Of a DNA stretch of 64,000 bases, positions 8,174-17,321 are shown in pieces. The notes below the pieces were generated by a model. It ran no database searches. It saw nothing but the letters and a program-made list of their open reading frames with translations, and had not been told where the DNA came from. Source of the DNA: Deltaproteobacteria bacterium ADurb.Bin207. GTDB lineage: Bacteria > Myxococcota_A > Polyangia > Polyangiales > Polyangiaceae. The stretch's first letter is position 1; each line of letters starts with the position of its first letter. The position numbers and the translations under genes were made by a program. The DNA is taken from positions 29,030 through 93,029 of the forward strand of contig MWCO01000017.1 in assembly GCA_002070115.1 (NCBI GenBank). Reading direction: 5' to 3'.

Positions 8174-9268
8174 ATGACCCAGAAGCGAGATTATTACGAG
8201 GTGCTCGGCGTTGGCCGCGAGGCTGGGCCAGATGATATTCGCAAAGCCTACAAACAGGCCGCGCTGAAGTATCATCCGGATCGCAACCCCGGTGATAAAA
8301 GCGCCGAGGAGAAGTTCAAAGAAGCCACGGAGGCGTTTGGAGTCTTGTCCGACGCCGATAAGCGGCACCGCTACGACCAGTATGGCCATGCCGGACTCGA
8401 AGGAATGGGAGGCATGGACTTTTCTGGTGTGGATATCTTCTCTCACTTCCAAGACCTGTTTTCGGACTTTTTTGGGGGCTTCGGCGGTGGATTCCGGGGT
8501 CGTCGCAGCGGCCCATCACGAGGCGCCGACCTTCGCGTCGAACAACAGCTTTCCCTTCGAGAAGCCGTACTCGGATGCAAACGAGAGATCTCTGTTCGCG
8601 CCCCCGTGGCTTGCGAAGTCTGTGAGGGTTCGGGAGCACAACCAGGCTCTCGTCGCGAGACATGCTCCACATGCCGTGGAACGGGACAGGTGTCCAATGC
8701 GCGCGGGTTCGTGATGTTCACCACCACCTGCCCTACGTGCCATGGGCAAGGCTCCACCATCTCCAAACCCTGCGAAGCCTGTCATGGCGCCGGACAAGTG
8801 GAAAAAACGCGAAAGGTCTTGGTGACCTTTCCCGCTGGTATCGATTCAGGGCAACGATTGCGCGTTCCTCGCCAAGGAGCTGCTGGTCCACAAGGTGGGT
8901 CCCCCGGTGATTTGTATGTCGATGTGGATGTGCTGCCAGATGAGCGTTTCGAGCGCGATGGCGTCGATTTGCTGACGCGGGTGCGTGTGAGTTTCGCCGA
9001 GGCAGCTCTCGGAACCACCGTGAAGCTCGATCTTCTTGATGATACGGAGCTTACGATCGATGTGGCCGCCGGAACGCAGCCTGGTGATGTATTGACACGG
9101 CGAGGCAAAGGGGTACCGCGGCTCGATGGGGCGGGACGCGGTGCGCTGCATGTGCTCGTGCAAGTCGAAGTGCCCAAAAAAGTCAGTGCGAAGGCAAAAT
9201 CTCTGTTGCGCGAACTCGAAAAGGAACTCGCTCAGTCTTCCACCGACAAACAGGCCATCGGCAGCTAA
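8174..9268 (+). CDS. dnaJ: Chaperone protein DnaJ
   Basis: 364 residues in the full class A layout. J domain (1-70) with YHPDRNPG; Gly/Phe-rich segment (about 75-115, [11 protein letters not shown]); four zinc-binding CxxCxGxG repeats ([32 protein letters not shown]); then the substrate-binding beta domain ([20 protein letters not shown]) and dimerisation end. It is the co-chaperone of DnaK/GrpE in the cytoplasm. dnaK is not adjacent. A promoter-like TTGACA lies upstream, so it is probably transcribed on its own. It is convergent with the PP2C gene. Confidence 0.95.
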   Translation: MTQKRDYYEVLGVGREAGPDDIRKAYKQAALKYHPDRNPGDKSAEEKFKEATEAFGVLSDADKRHRYDQYGHAGLEGMGGMDFSGVDIFSHFQDLFSDFFGGFGGGFRGRRSGPSRGADLRVEQQLSLREAVLGCKREISVRAPVACEVCEGSGAQPGSRRETCSTCRGTGQVSNARGFVMFTTTCPTCHGQGSTISKPCEACHGAGQVEKTRKVLVTFPAGIDSGQRLRVPRQGAAGPQGGSPGDLYVDVDVLPDERFERDGVDLLTRVRVSFAEAALGTTVKLDLLDDTELTIDVAAGTQPGDVLTRRGKGVPRLDGAGRGALHVLVQVEVPKKVSAKAKSLLRELEKELAQSSTDKQAIGS

Positions 9269-9290
9269 TCACGAACTCCACCAGGCGAAT

Positions 9291-9328
9291 AAAAAACCGT
9301 TGGCTTGTTCGTTCAGGCAATCCAACGG
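9291..9328 (-). terminator. Rho-independent terminator of the PP2C gene
   Basis: On the minus strand CCGTTGG (9328-9322) pairs with CCAACGG (9303-9297), followed by six T (9296-9291). The left arm lies inside the last codons of the PP2C gene, so the stem spans its TGA stop. Confidence 0.75.
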
Positions 9329-10092
9329 GTCAACACACACGTGATGTTGTCGGGACCACCGTTTTCATTGGCTCGATCGATGAGTTGACGAGTTGCCGTT
9401 TTCAAGTCCGGTGCTTGCGTCACGATCTGTTGCATCTCTTCGTCGCTCACAGGACCACTCAGACCATCGGAGCACAACAAGATGGTGTCATTGGCTCGTG
9501 GCATATGAAATTGCGTGTCCACCTTGACGGTTTCTTTCATGCCAAGGGCGCGGACAATGACGTTTTTATGCGGAAATTTGGCGATCTCCTCGGGCGTCAA
9601 GCGCTTCATTTTGATGTAGTCGTTGAGCAAGGAATGGTCCTCGGTCAACTGCTCCATCACGCCATCACGGATGAGATACACGCGACTGTCTCCGACATGG
9701 GCCACGTACAATCCGTCTTCGACCGTAAAAATGGCCACGATGGTGGTACCCATGCCTCGTTTGCGGACGTCGCGTTGGGCGGTTTCATAAATGCGAAGGT
9801 TGGCAAGCTTGATTCCTGTGATGAGCCGATTTTCTTCATACCCTTTGCTGCGGTCCATTTTGTAGGGCCACGTTCGCTCCGGGTCTTCCGCCGTGGCGGA
9901 GAAGAACTCACGCAGGGTATCGACAGCCATTCTGGACGCCACCTCCCCCGAGGCGTGCCCACCCATTCCGTCGGCAACGATATATAGGCCGTACTCACCA
10001 AGGATGGAGAACGCGTCCTCGTTATGCGTGCGTTTACGGCCGACATTGGTGTCGCCGGCGACTTCTACGCGGAGTACTTGACCCACAACCAA
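9313..10092 (-). CDS. PP2C-type Ser/Thr protein phosphatase
   Basis: 259 residues of the Stp1/PrpC type. Motifs in order: VGRKRTHNEDAF (metal-binding Asp), IVADGMGGHASGEVAS, GMGTTIVA, VAHVGDSRVYL, LTEDHSL, ILLCSDGLSG and GGPDNITCVL. All metal-ligand aspartates are present, so an active Mn-dependent phosphatase is expected. It probably reverses Ser/Thr kinase signalling; the only kinase gene in the window (25279) is 15 kb away. It follows the HtrA-like gene on the same strand after 147 bp and ends in its own terminator. Confidence 0.95.
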   Translation of the reverse strand: MVVGQVLRVEVAGDTNVGRKRTHNEDAFSILGEYGLYIVADGMGGHASGEVASRMAVDTLREFFSATAEDPERTWPYKMDRSKGYEENRLITGIKLANLRIYETAQRDVRKRGMGTTIVAIFTVEDGLYVAHVGDSRVYLIRDGVMEQLTEDHSLLNDYIKMKRLTPEEIAKFPHKNVIVRALGMKETVKVDTQFHMPRANDTILLCSDGLSGPVSDEEMQQIVTQAPDLKTATRQLIDRANENGGPDNITCVLTRWIA

Positions 10093-10239
10093 CTTATACC
10101 TTGAACCGTAGGGCTCTTGCGAGTTTTAAGGAGCAAACAACGCTCGAAGCTTACCTTGACCGAACAACTATCCATCGAGATGGCGGTCGGCGTCAACTCT
10201 TTGCCAGGATGCGAATCAGAGAGCAAGGGGCACAAGAGG

Positions 10240-11307
10240 CTACCGCGCGGTTTTCGGGCCGGAAGACGTGGAAGGTGGGGCAGTTAGGGCGGTTCGAAGG
10301 ACGTGAAAAATTCCTCCACGCAGCACGATGAGCTGGATTTCTGCGCCTACTGCCTTGGCGCGCACCTGTTCGGCCAGCATTTCCGCGGAATGCACGGGCA
10401 CCCCATCCACGGCCACAATGATGTCATTTCCCTGGCCCGGCGGACCGGCTTGTAACTGCATGGCCGCGGCGGGACTGTCGGGATGGACATGGACGACGCG
10501 CACGCCGCCTATGGTGGTTGTAGCTCCCACACCTTGAATGCCAAGCCAAGGGCTCGGTGGCATCGCGTTCAAAGGGGCATTGCGCAAAAACTGCCTGAGC
10601 GCCCCTATCGGAACCCCATAAGCGGTCGGACGGCACGGAGCGGTTGATTGGCCTTCGGTGGGTTTGCAGGCACTGCTTACTACGCCGAGCACTTTTCCCT
10701 GTTCATCGACCAAGGGCGCTCCTTGGTCCGTGGCTGGTATCGGTGTGGCGATCTCGATCGCATCGCGCAATAGCTCACCATCGCCACCCAGCATTTCAGT
10801 GCGACCACGCAGCACCACGGAAGCAACCGATACGGTGCGTCCCCGTTTGGCAAAGGTCCGAACTCGCGTTCCTTCCGCAAAAGGATCGGCTGTCGATGCC
10901 GACAGCCCCGTTTCCCAACGGCCCACTTGAGGCACCAAGAGCGCCAGATTCCAGGCTCGATCCGTGTGTCCAATCTTGACGTCGACCACACTTCCATCCG
11001 CGTAGCGTGCATCGATCTGGTTGCCATCCCCCAACGTGGACAGTGTCGAGACGATTCTGCCATCGCCCGTAAGCACGAAACCCAGGCCAAGCAATCGTCC
11101 ATGGCGTTCTAGCGCAACGACACCATCGGCGGCTGTTGCCAGGGGTGTCTTGGGTGAGTTCGACGCGGGTGTCGTTTTTTCCGAAACGGCAGGGCGAGAT
11201 GGCGCTGGGGATTGACTCGATGCCGTCAGTGAAAACGAAAAAACGAGGAGTCCAGCACATAACCAGAGGTGGAAACGATGGCTCACGGTCGAAGTGTAGC
11301 GCCGCAT
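10240..11307 (-). CDS. HtrA-like PDZ protein with no catalytic triad (pseudoprotease)
   Basis: 355 residues with an N-terminal signal or anchor segment (HLWLCAGLLVFSFSLTASS) and a Pro/Ser/Thr linker. A trypsin-like domain (about 60-240) and a C-terminal PDZ domain (about 250-335, PWLGIQGVG...VRVVHVHPDSPAAAMQLQAG) follow. By position against DegP-type proteins, His falls at VSTLSTL (His to Ser), Asp at WNLALL (Asp to Asn) and Ser at TDQGAPLV (Ser to Gln). All three are replaced, so it should bind rather than cut. A periplasmic sensor or scaffold is likely. The frame is open to 11745; Met at 11307 (or 11358) gives a sensible signal peptide, and neither has a good ribosome-binding site. Confidence 0.78.
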   Translation of the reverse strand: MRRYTSTVSHRFHLWLCAGLLVFSFSLTASSQSPAPSRPAVSEKTTPASNSPKTPLATAADGVVALERHGRLLGLGFVLTGDGRIVSTLSTLGDGNQIDARYADGSVVDVKIGHTDRAWNLALLVPQVGRWETGLSASTADPFAEGTRVRTFAKRGRTVSVASVVLRGRTEMLGGDGELLRDAIEIATPIPATDQGAPLVDEQGKVLGVVSSACKPTEGQSTAPCRPTAYGVPIGALRQFLRNAPLNAMPPSPWLGIQGVGATTTIGGVRVVHVHPDSPAAAMQLQAGPPGQGNDIIVAVDGVPVHSAEMLAEQVRAKAVGAEIQLIVLRGGIFHVLRTALTAPPSTSSGPKTAR

Positions 11308-11523
11308 CCACGCTTTGGCTCGATGGCTGAGGAAAGAATGCGTTTGTCGTTGATTCATGGTGGTATTGTCGAAGTTGGGTTGCTTTGGGAAATCCCATGC
11401 AAGGACGATTCCCACCGGTTGAGGTGTAGGGCTGATAGGGCGACGTGCGTTGTCGATTGGGCGACATGGGATTGCAAAAAAAATATTCGGCACATCGGTC
11501 ACATTTCGAGGCGTGGCGGGCAC

Positions 11524-12132
11524 ATGGAACCAACACAGGACGAAAAAGCCATGGGAGCAAACATAGTGGCGAACCTCGAAGGGCAGGCGAGATCGACCCA
11601 TGACGATGCGGCCATCCAAGAGGCCCTCGATGCCAGAGACTACCGAAGGGCCGTAGCGCATTGTGCTCGCATGCACGGCGCCGCCATCGGGCGCTTGTGT
11701 ATGGCCCTTGTCGGCTCCCAGGCAGAAGCGCAAGAACTCGCGCAAGAAACGTTGGTCGCGGCCTATCAGGCCTTTCCTTCCTATCGTGCCGAAGGGACGG
11801 TTCGGGCGTTTTTGTTTGGCATTGCACGACGCTTATGTGCGCGTCATGTCGAAACACGCGCCCGGCGAGGTTCTATCCTCCGTCTCGTTCACGATGCCAC
11901 ATCGGTTCAAGGGGATGCCGCGGAATGGCTAACGATTCGTCAGCGCGCGGAACAGGTGCGTACTGCCTTGGAAGGGCTGCGTCCGACGGAGCGGGATGCG
12001 GTCGTTCTTCGATTTCAGGGTGGGCTGAGCTTTCGGGAAGTGGGCCAGTCCTGTGGTGTGGATGAAGCCACGGCGCGAAAGCGCGTGAGCCGTGCCATCG
12101 CGCGGTTGCGTGTGTCTTTGGGCGATTTTTGA
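11524..12132 (+). CDS. ECF-family RNA polymerase sigma factor
   Basis: 202 residues. Region 2 (about 55-115) shows MALVGSQAEAQELAQETLVAAYQAFPSY and FLFGIARRLCARH. Region 4 (about 140-195) shows LRPTERDAVVLRFQGGLSFREVGQSCGVDEATARKRVSRAIARLR with its helix-turn-helix. It lies 14 bp upstream of the anti-sigma fusion gene and the two are surely one operon, so that protein is the expected inhibitor. It is divergent from the HtrA-like gene. The start at 11524 is chosen over the longer open frame; the Met at 11551 is a second option. Confidence 0.92.
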   Translation: MEPTQDEKAMGANIVANLEGQARSTHDDAAIQEALDARDYRRAVAHCARMHGAAIGRLCMALVGSQAEAQELAQETLVAAYQAFPSYRAEGTVRAFLFGIARRLCARHVETRARRGSILRLVHDATSVQGDAAEWLTIRQRAEQVRTALEGLRPTERDAVVLRFQGGLSFREVGQSCGVDEATARKRVSRAIARLRVSLGDF

Positions 12133-12146
12133 AGGAGCAGTGGGCC

Positions 12147-15100
12147 ATGTCGAAACAATCCCAAGACGATCTATGCCAGCGGGTGCAAGAGCAGATAGCC
12201 GATGTTTTGCTGGGAGACGTAGACCCCGAACTCCTTGAACACATCGCTGATTGTGATGCGTGTCGAGATCTGCGATTCGAGGCTCAGGCGGTCGTGGAAG
12301 CCTTGGAGCAAGCAGGGGCGGATTACGTTCATCCGCAAGACTTCGAAACGTCGCTTGCGGCGCGCCTGGATGCCATCCAGACCCCTGCCGATTCGTTCGT
12401 TTCCGCTTCCCAGCCCCCGCCAAGCCCGGTGGCATCTGTTTCCGATAAACCTTCCGAGCCTTCCCCATCGTCCGAAGAACCTTCTCCCGCCGAAAATCTC
12501 ACCGACGCTCCTGTTGCGTCTTCCGCAGCCCAAGCTCCTGAGGCTCCGAAGGCACCAGCCCCGGAAACTGCGGTCGTTTCCATCGGCCAAGCACGGCGAA
12601 GCAGGGGGTTCAAGATGGCTGGTGTCGTGGTGGCGTCGGCACTGGCCGTGGCGGCAGGCTTTGTCCTCTGGTCATCTCCCGAGAAAAAAACCGACTCTCC
12701 CCTTGCCGAAAGCCGATGGTCGGCGACGGTCTCCTCGGTAAAAATTGCGGGAAAAAGCGCGGAAAATGGCTTGCAGCGATGTGCCGTCGATGGTTCGGCC
12801 TGTGAACCTCTCACCGATGGAGCTGTCGTCAATGCCGGCTCTTTGATTCGAACCGATGCAAGAACCCGCGTTCATCTCGAGATGTCCGATGGAACGCGAA
12901 TTGCCATCGATCGTGCGACGGAATTGACGCTAGGCGAGCAAGCCGGTCGCAGGGCCTCTTTGCGTTCCGGCACGATCGTTGCCGATGTCATGCATCTCGA
13001 CGATGCCCCCCATGCCGAGTTTTCACTACCTCATGGCAACGTGGAGGTGCTCGGCACCAAGTTCACGTTGACCGCGTCCGAAGACCGATCCGCCGTCGAA
13101 GTCGTGCGAGGTTCGGTTCGTCTTTCGAATTCGAAAGGCGATTCGGCCGTGGTGCAGGCCGGAGAAGAAGGCACGATCGGTAACGACTCGCGTCCCAAGG
13201 TTTTGCCGTCGGCCACGTTGGGAGAATCGCTGGCGTGGAGTGAACGAACGGACGTGGAGGATGGCCCCGAGCAGGCGTTGGTTCGAGGTCTTGGAGAGCT
13301 TCGAGCGCGCAAGCCGGGCTCCACGGGAGAGTTGGATCAAGCGGTGCGGTTGACCAAGCACGATGTGAAAGTTCGGATATCCGGTCAGGTCGCGCGTACC
13401 GAGATCGATGAAACGTTTACGAACGATACGGGCGATGTGCTGGAGGGAATCTATAGGTTTCCCATGCCTCCGGACGCGCAGATCGAGCGTCTCGCCCTCG
13501 AGGTCGACGGCCGTCTCGAAGAAGGGGCGTTCGTGGATAAAGACCGGGCCGCGGCCATTTGGCGAGGTGTGATTCAGGCCGCCGCTCCCAAATCTCCCAA
13601 ACCGCGTGACGAAATCATTTGGGTGCCGGGCCCTTGGCGCGACCCCGCTTTGCTCGAATGGCAGCGGGGGGGACGATTCGAATTACGGATTTATCCCATC
13701 CCCGCGAAAGGTTCCCGTCGCGTCATTCTGGCCTATACCCAATCGGTCCCTCGTTCCCAGGGTGTGCGTAAGTATACGTATCCATTGAGTTATGATCCCA
13801 GTGGCTCGACCCGTATCGACCAATTCGACGTCGATGTGCAAGTGCGTGGTCACGACCCGGACTACGGTGTGCGCTCGCGAGGCTATGCCTTCGAAAGTGG
13901 GCGAGCCGACGACGCACGGCAGCTCTCGTTTCACGCCCGATCGTTCGTCCCCTCGGGAGACATGACGTTGGAGTATTCGATGGCGGAAGATCGGCGTGAG
14001 GTGACGGCTTGGACGTACCAACAAGAAAGCGATACCCCATCGTCCACGGCTGTCGCTGGTGCTGGTGATTCTGTTGTCCCCGAGAAAAATGGCGAAGGGT
14101 ATGTGGCGATCGCGTTGCGTCCCACGCTTCCTCGATGGTCCGAGGGCACGTTCCGTGACCAGATCATCGTGGTCGATTCCAGTCGTTCGATGGTTGGGGA
14201 GCGTTTCAAACGAGCTGCGCGGCTTGCGGAAATCGTGGTGCGCGAAATGGACCGTCGTGATCGGTTCGTCGTTCTTGCGTGCGATACCCAATGTGTACCG
14301 ATGCATTCTGCGATGCAGAGTCCCGGGGGGGCTGCGGCTCAGCAAGTGCGAGCGTTTTTGGATGGAATCGAGCCGGATGGCGGCAGTGATTTGGTGGCAA
14401 TGACAAGCCAGGCGATCGCGTATGCGAAGGGAAGCGAAGGGCGAGAGGTTCGGGTGGTGTACTTGGGCGATGGAACGCCGAGCGTGGGGCCCGTGCGTCC
14501 TTCACACATCATGCAAGAGGTATCTCGCGTATTGGGGCCTGGTCGGGCAGCGATGACGGCGGTGGCGGTGGGCGCGGATGCGGATCAACATGCGTTGTCG
14601 GCGCTGGCTCGTGGGGGAGGGGGCGTGATGATTCCCTATGTTCCTGGCGAGAATGTGAATGTGGTGGCGATGCATGTCCTTGGGGCGAGCTATGGGATGG
14701 CGCTTCGAAATCCGGTTGTGCAACTTCCCGAAGGGCTCACCGCAGTGCATCCGAAAGTGTTGGACAACATCCCCGCGGGCACCGAGAGCATCGTGGTGGC
14801 ACGAATGCAACACTCGAAAATAAAAGGAGAAATTAAGCTTCTGGGCAAGGTGGGGGGAGAGAAATTCGAGCAGACCTATCCGATCGAATTGGTGGCGACG
14901 ACGAGCAAAGGCAACGCTTTTGTGCCTCGGCTCTATGCGGCGACGAAGATACAGGATTTGGAAGCGAATCAAGGGGATGGGGCCAAGACCGAACTTGTGG
15001 AGTTGTCCAAGAGATTCGCGGTGGCGAGCCGTTATTCGTCGCTTTTGGTTCTTGAAAGCGCGGCGATGTTCCAGGCGTTTGGCATCGAAAGGAATACGTC

Positions 15101-16283
15101 GACCATGCCGGTATGGACAGGTGATGAAGCGGGCGAGAGCAGTGGCTCCGATGGGGTGATGCGATATGACATGGACGAACCGGAGCAGGGGTTCGCGCTG
15201 GGGGGAGGCGCGGTCGCGGAATCGAAGAAGAGTTCGTATGCGGCCCCTCCGGCAGCCAGGCCAGCCGCCACGACAGGGGTCGTCCCCATGGACGAGGTGT
15301 TCGAGTCACCATGGCGAGATAGACCGTCGCGGCGGAATCGAGGCATGGTGCCCATGCGACGCGTTTGGGATCGAAAAGCTACCATTTCGATGGATACGTT
15401 TTCGAGCGTGGAACGGGCTTCGAATGAGATTGCGAAGATGCAGCAGGATGTATCGAGCCACCCGGACAGCCGCACCCGTTTGGAAAAGCTTCTCGGGTTA
15501 TACGCGGTCACGGGACAAGTGGATCGAGTCTCGGACTTGGCCGAGCAATGGGCCAAGCGAGATGCTCTCGACCCGAGTGCCCTGATAGCGCGTGCGGAAG
15601 CCGCGGCTCGAAAAGGCCAACGAAAGCGGGCGATTCGTATTCTGGGGGGTCTTGCGGACGTGCGTCCTGGTGACCCGGATATGCAACGATGGCTGGCGTC
15701 GCTGCACGAAGCGGCGGGAGAAAAACCGCTCGCCTGTTCGCATCGCATTGCGTTGGCCAGCCTGAGGTCGAAAGACGCGGTGGCCATCGCGGATGCCATT
15801 CGTTGCGCGAATGAAACCCAGCGAGGCGCGCTTGCGTCGAGCCTTCAATCCGAAGCGGACGAGTCGATTCGCGCGGCGCTGGATCGCGAACTCGCGAAAT
15901 CTCCACCAGATAATAAGCTGCGAGGCGATGTTCAGGTGGAGGCTCTGTGGGATGATGACGTGGACCTGGATGTGGCGTTGATTGGGCGTAATGGACAACG
16001 ATACTCGTGGCTCGGCGATCCCAAGGCTCGGGTAACGTCGCAAGACGCTACATCCCATCGTCGCGAATCTCTCGCGGTGTTCAATGCCCCGAGAGGTGAT
16101 TATGTGGTGGAAGTTACACGGGCAGATGCGGTTGATCGCGATGTTCCCGTGCGCGGTACGCTCAAGATTCGTGCGGTCGGAACGACACAAACCATTCCGT
16201 TCGTCCTGTCGGGAACGAGAACGGACGTGGCGAAAATCCGCATCTATTATTCCTCACGGCTCGTACCCGTGTCCGGGTGGTAA
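12147..16283 (+). CDS. Anti-sigma zinc finger - FecR - VIT - vWA fusion protein
   Basis: 1378 residues; the ATG is preceded by AAGGAG. Domains in order: a zinc-binding anti-sigma head (1-75) with HIADCDAC; an acidic Pro/Ser linker; one membrane segment (about 155-175, MAGVVVASALAVAAGFVL); a FecR-like beta domain (about 190-350); a VIT domain (about 400-530, TEIDETFTNDTGDVLEGIYRFPMP split here); a vWA domain (about 670-850) with the MIDAS motif VDSSRS and downstream Asp in LGDG. Next come a Gly/Ala/Met-rich linker, a TPR-like helical stretch (about 1085-1210) and a C-terminal beta domain (about 1255-1370, DDDVDLDVALIGRNG). The head should hold the upstream sigma factor at the inner membrane while everything after the membrane segment lies in the periplasm. 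VIT-vWA proteins usually bind other proteins through metal, so ligand binding may release sigma. Confidence 0.88.
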   Translation: MSKQSQDDLCQRVQEQIADVLLGDVDPELLEHIADCDACRDLRFEAQAVVEALEQAGADYVHPQDFETSLAARLDAIQTPADSFVSASQPPPSPVASVSDKPSEPSPSSEEPSPAENLTDAPVASSAAQAPEAPKAPAPETAVVSIGQARRSRGFKMAGVVVASALAVAAGFVLWSSPEKKTDSPLAESRWSATVSSVKIAGKSAENGLQRCAVDGSACEPLTDGAVVNAGSLIRTDARTRVHLEMSDGTRIAIDRATELTLGEQAGRRASLRSGTIVADVMHLDDAPHAEFSLPHGNVEVLGTKFTLTASEDRSAVEVVRGSVRLSNSKGDSAVVQAGEEGTIGNDSRPKVLPSATLGESLAWSERTDVEDGPEQALVRGLGELRARKPGSTGELDQAVRLTKHDVKVRISGQVARTEIDETFTNDTGDVLEGIYRFPMPPDAQIERLALEVDGRLEEGAFVDKDRAAAIWRGVIQAAAPKSPKPRDEIIWVPGPWRDPALLEWQRGGRFELRIYPIPAKGSRRVILAYTQSVPRSQGVRKYTYPLSYDPSGSTRIDQFDVDVQVRGHDPDYGVRSRGYAFESGRADDARQLSFHARSFVPSGDMTLEYSMAEDRREVTAWTYQQESDTPSSTAVAGAGDSVVPEKNGEGYVAIALRPTLPRWSEGTFRDQIIVVDSSRSMVGERFKRAARLAEIVVREMDRRDRFVVLACDTQCVPMHSAMQSPGGAAAQQVRAFLDGIEPDGGSDLVAMTSQAIAYAKGSEGREVRVVYLGDGTPSVGPVRPSHIMQEVSRVLGPGRAAMTAVAVGADADQHALSALARGGGGVMIPYVPGENVNVVAMHVLGASYGMALRNPVVQLPEGLTAVHPKVLDNIPAGTESIVVARMQHSKIKGEIKLLGKVGGEKFEQTYPIELVATTSKGNAFVPRLYAATKIQDLEANQGDGAKTELVELSKRFAVASRYSSLLVLESAAMFQAFGIERNTSTMPVWTGDEAGESSGSDGVMRYDMDEPEQGFALGGGAVAESKKSSYAAPPAARPAATTGVVPMDEVFESPWRDRPSRRNRGMVPMRRVWDRKATISMDTFSSVERASNEIAKMQQDVSSHPDSRTRLEKLLGLYAVTGQVDRVSDLAEQWAKRDALDPSALIARAEAAARKGQRKRAIRILGGLADVRPGDPDMQRWLASLHEAAGEKPLACSHRIALASLRSKDAVAIADAIRCANETQRGALASSLQSEADESIRAALDRELAKSPPDNKLRGDVQVEALWDDDVDLDVALIGRNGQRYSWLGDPKARVTSQDATSHRRESLAVFNAPRGDYVVEVTRADAVDRDVPVRGTLKIRAVGTTQTIPFVLSGTRTDVAKIRIYYSSRLVPVSGW

Positions 16284-16353
16284 ACCTTGCCGAGCCCTGT
16301 TCGAAGGACCCAGCATTTACACAGCAACCCAAGGCTTTCCCGTCGATGATGCC

Positions 16354-16809
16354 TCAACGCCGATGACGGGTCGTCGTAGGCAAAGCATCCAACCAATAGG
16401 AGCGTCGGAGTTGGTCGATGCCGAAGTGCATGGCCCATCCGGGGCCTTTCGTATCTTTCGGTGGTTCGAGTCGGATCGATTGACGAAAGGCGAGCCAGCG
16501 GATTGCTCTTTCTCTATCTCTAATAAATTCAAGGCATTGCGGCGATCCTGGCTGGAAATCCCGGCAGACGGCGGCGCGGTCTGGGTGGATGGAGCAATCG
16601 TTGGGGGCTCCCGGCACGCCGAGGTAAACACAGGCGCCGTTGGGGCCGATGGGGAAAGCCCATTGTCCAAAATGACCTTCGGTCAGCGATTCGATCAAGT
16701 GGTGCAGGCCCTTGCGCCGCCATTGGTCGATATCGTCTTGTGTGACCAGGATGGTTCCTGGGCGCTGATGGCAACAGGCGCCGCAACGAAGGCAGGGATG
16801 TTCTTGCAA
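16354..16809 (-). CDS. YkgJ-type cysteine-cluster protein
   Basis: About 150 residues beginning near the motif HPCLRCGACCHQ. Further cysteines in NDCSIHPDRAAVCRDFQPG and PQCLEF complete a set of the kind that binds a metal or Fe-S cluster in the YkgJ/UPF0153 family, whose role is not known. The 5' end is uncertain: the frame is open to a TTG at 16992 inside the neighbouring plus-strand gene. The family normally starts close to the CxxCxxCC motif, so the TTG at 16809 is proposed; no good ribosome-binding site marks it. Confidence 0.62.
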   Translation of the reverse strand: MQEHPCLRCGACCHQRPGTILVTQDDIDQWRRKGLHHLIESLTEGHFGQWAFPIGPNGACVYLGVPGAPNDCSIHPDRAAVCRDFQPGSPQCLEFIRDRERAIRWLAFRQSIRLEPPKDTKGPGWAMHFGIDQLRRSYWLDALPTTTRHRR

Positions 16810-16916
16810 ACTCGCATCATGGCATAACCGGGTACGAAACGCAGGGGGGATTGCTCGATGGGAAGGGTGAATGGCGGTTGACGTCGGGCTGACGGTTGAG
16901 GCATCTGTGGGATGCG

Positions 16917-17288
16917 ATGACAACGAGCGATGTTCACGATCAGGCTTCGGAGTCGGTGAAGGCTTTGCATGACGAAAGTCATCATGAACCAAGGCCGCTG
17001 GAAGAACCGGCCACTCCGCTGTGGGTTACGGCGCTGGGGGTGGGTTTGCTGGTTTTTGGGGGAATATTGGCTCTTGTGATGCATGAGCCGGCGAGCGAAA
17101 CGCAGGAGCAAGCGACGCCCTCGGAGGAGGCGACCGAGTCGGAGGATTCGGAAAAAGCGGCGGAACCGCCTCGCGAGCGGGCGCCGATGCGTTTGATGGC
17201 TCCGGATTCCACGGGTGAGGCTCTCAAACGATTTCCCAATCTTCAATTGCTTCGTTCCAGGGGACAACAGCCGCCAGGGACTCCGTGA
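16917..17288 (+). CDS. Small single-pass membrane protein (123 aa)
   Basis: An acidic/His-rich N-terminal tail of about 35 residues precedes one membrane segment (WVTALGVGLLVFGGILALVM). A Glu/Ser/Thr-rich stretch (about 63-90) and a short basic end follow. The ATG at 16917 is preferred to the TTG at 16896, which is seven codons upstream. No family is recognised. It is convergent with relA (33 bp between stops) and its 5' side faces the YkgJ-type gene. Confidence 0.68.
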   Translation: MTTSDVHDQASESVKALHDESHHEPRPLEEPATPLWVTALGVGLLVFGGILALVMHEPASETQEQATPSEEATESEDSEKAAEPPRERAPMRLMAPDSTGEALKRFPNLQLLRSRGQQPPGTP

Positions 17289-17321
17289 AGCACGAGACTC
17301 GATGCTGGACGGGCGCGGGTA

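Noticed and set aside
10796..11857. 353-residue minus-strand ORF in another frame of the HtrA-like gene
   Set aside because: Overlaps both the PDZ protein and the divergent sigma gene; low-complexity residues, no domain.
13683..14345. 220-residue minus-strand ORF inside the VIT/vWA gene
   Set aside because: Antisense shadow of a strongly supported coding frame; no start signal and no domain.
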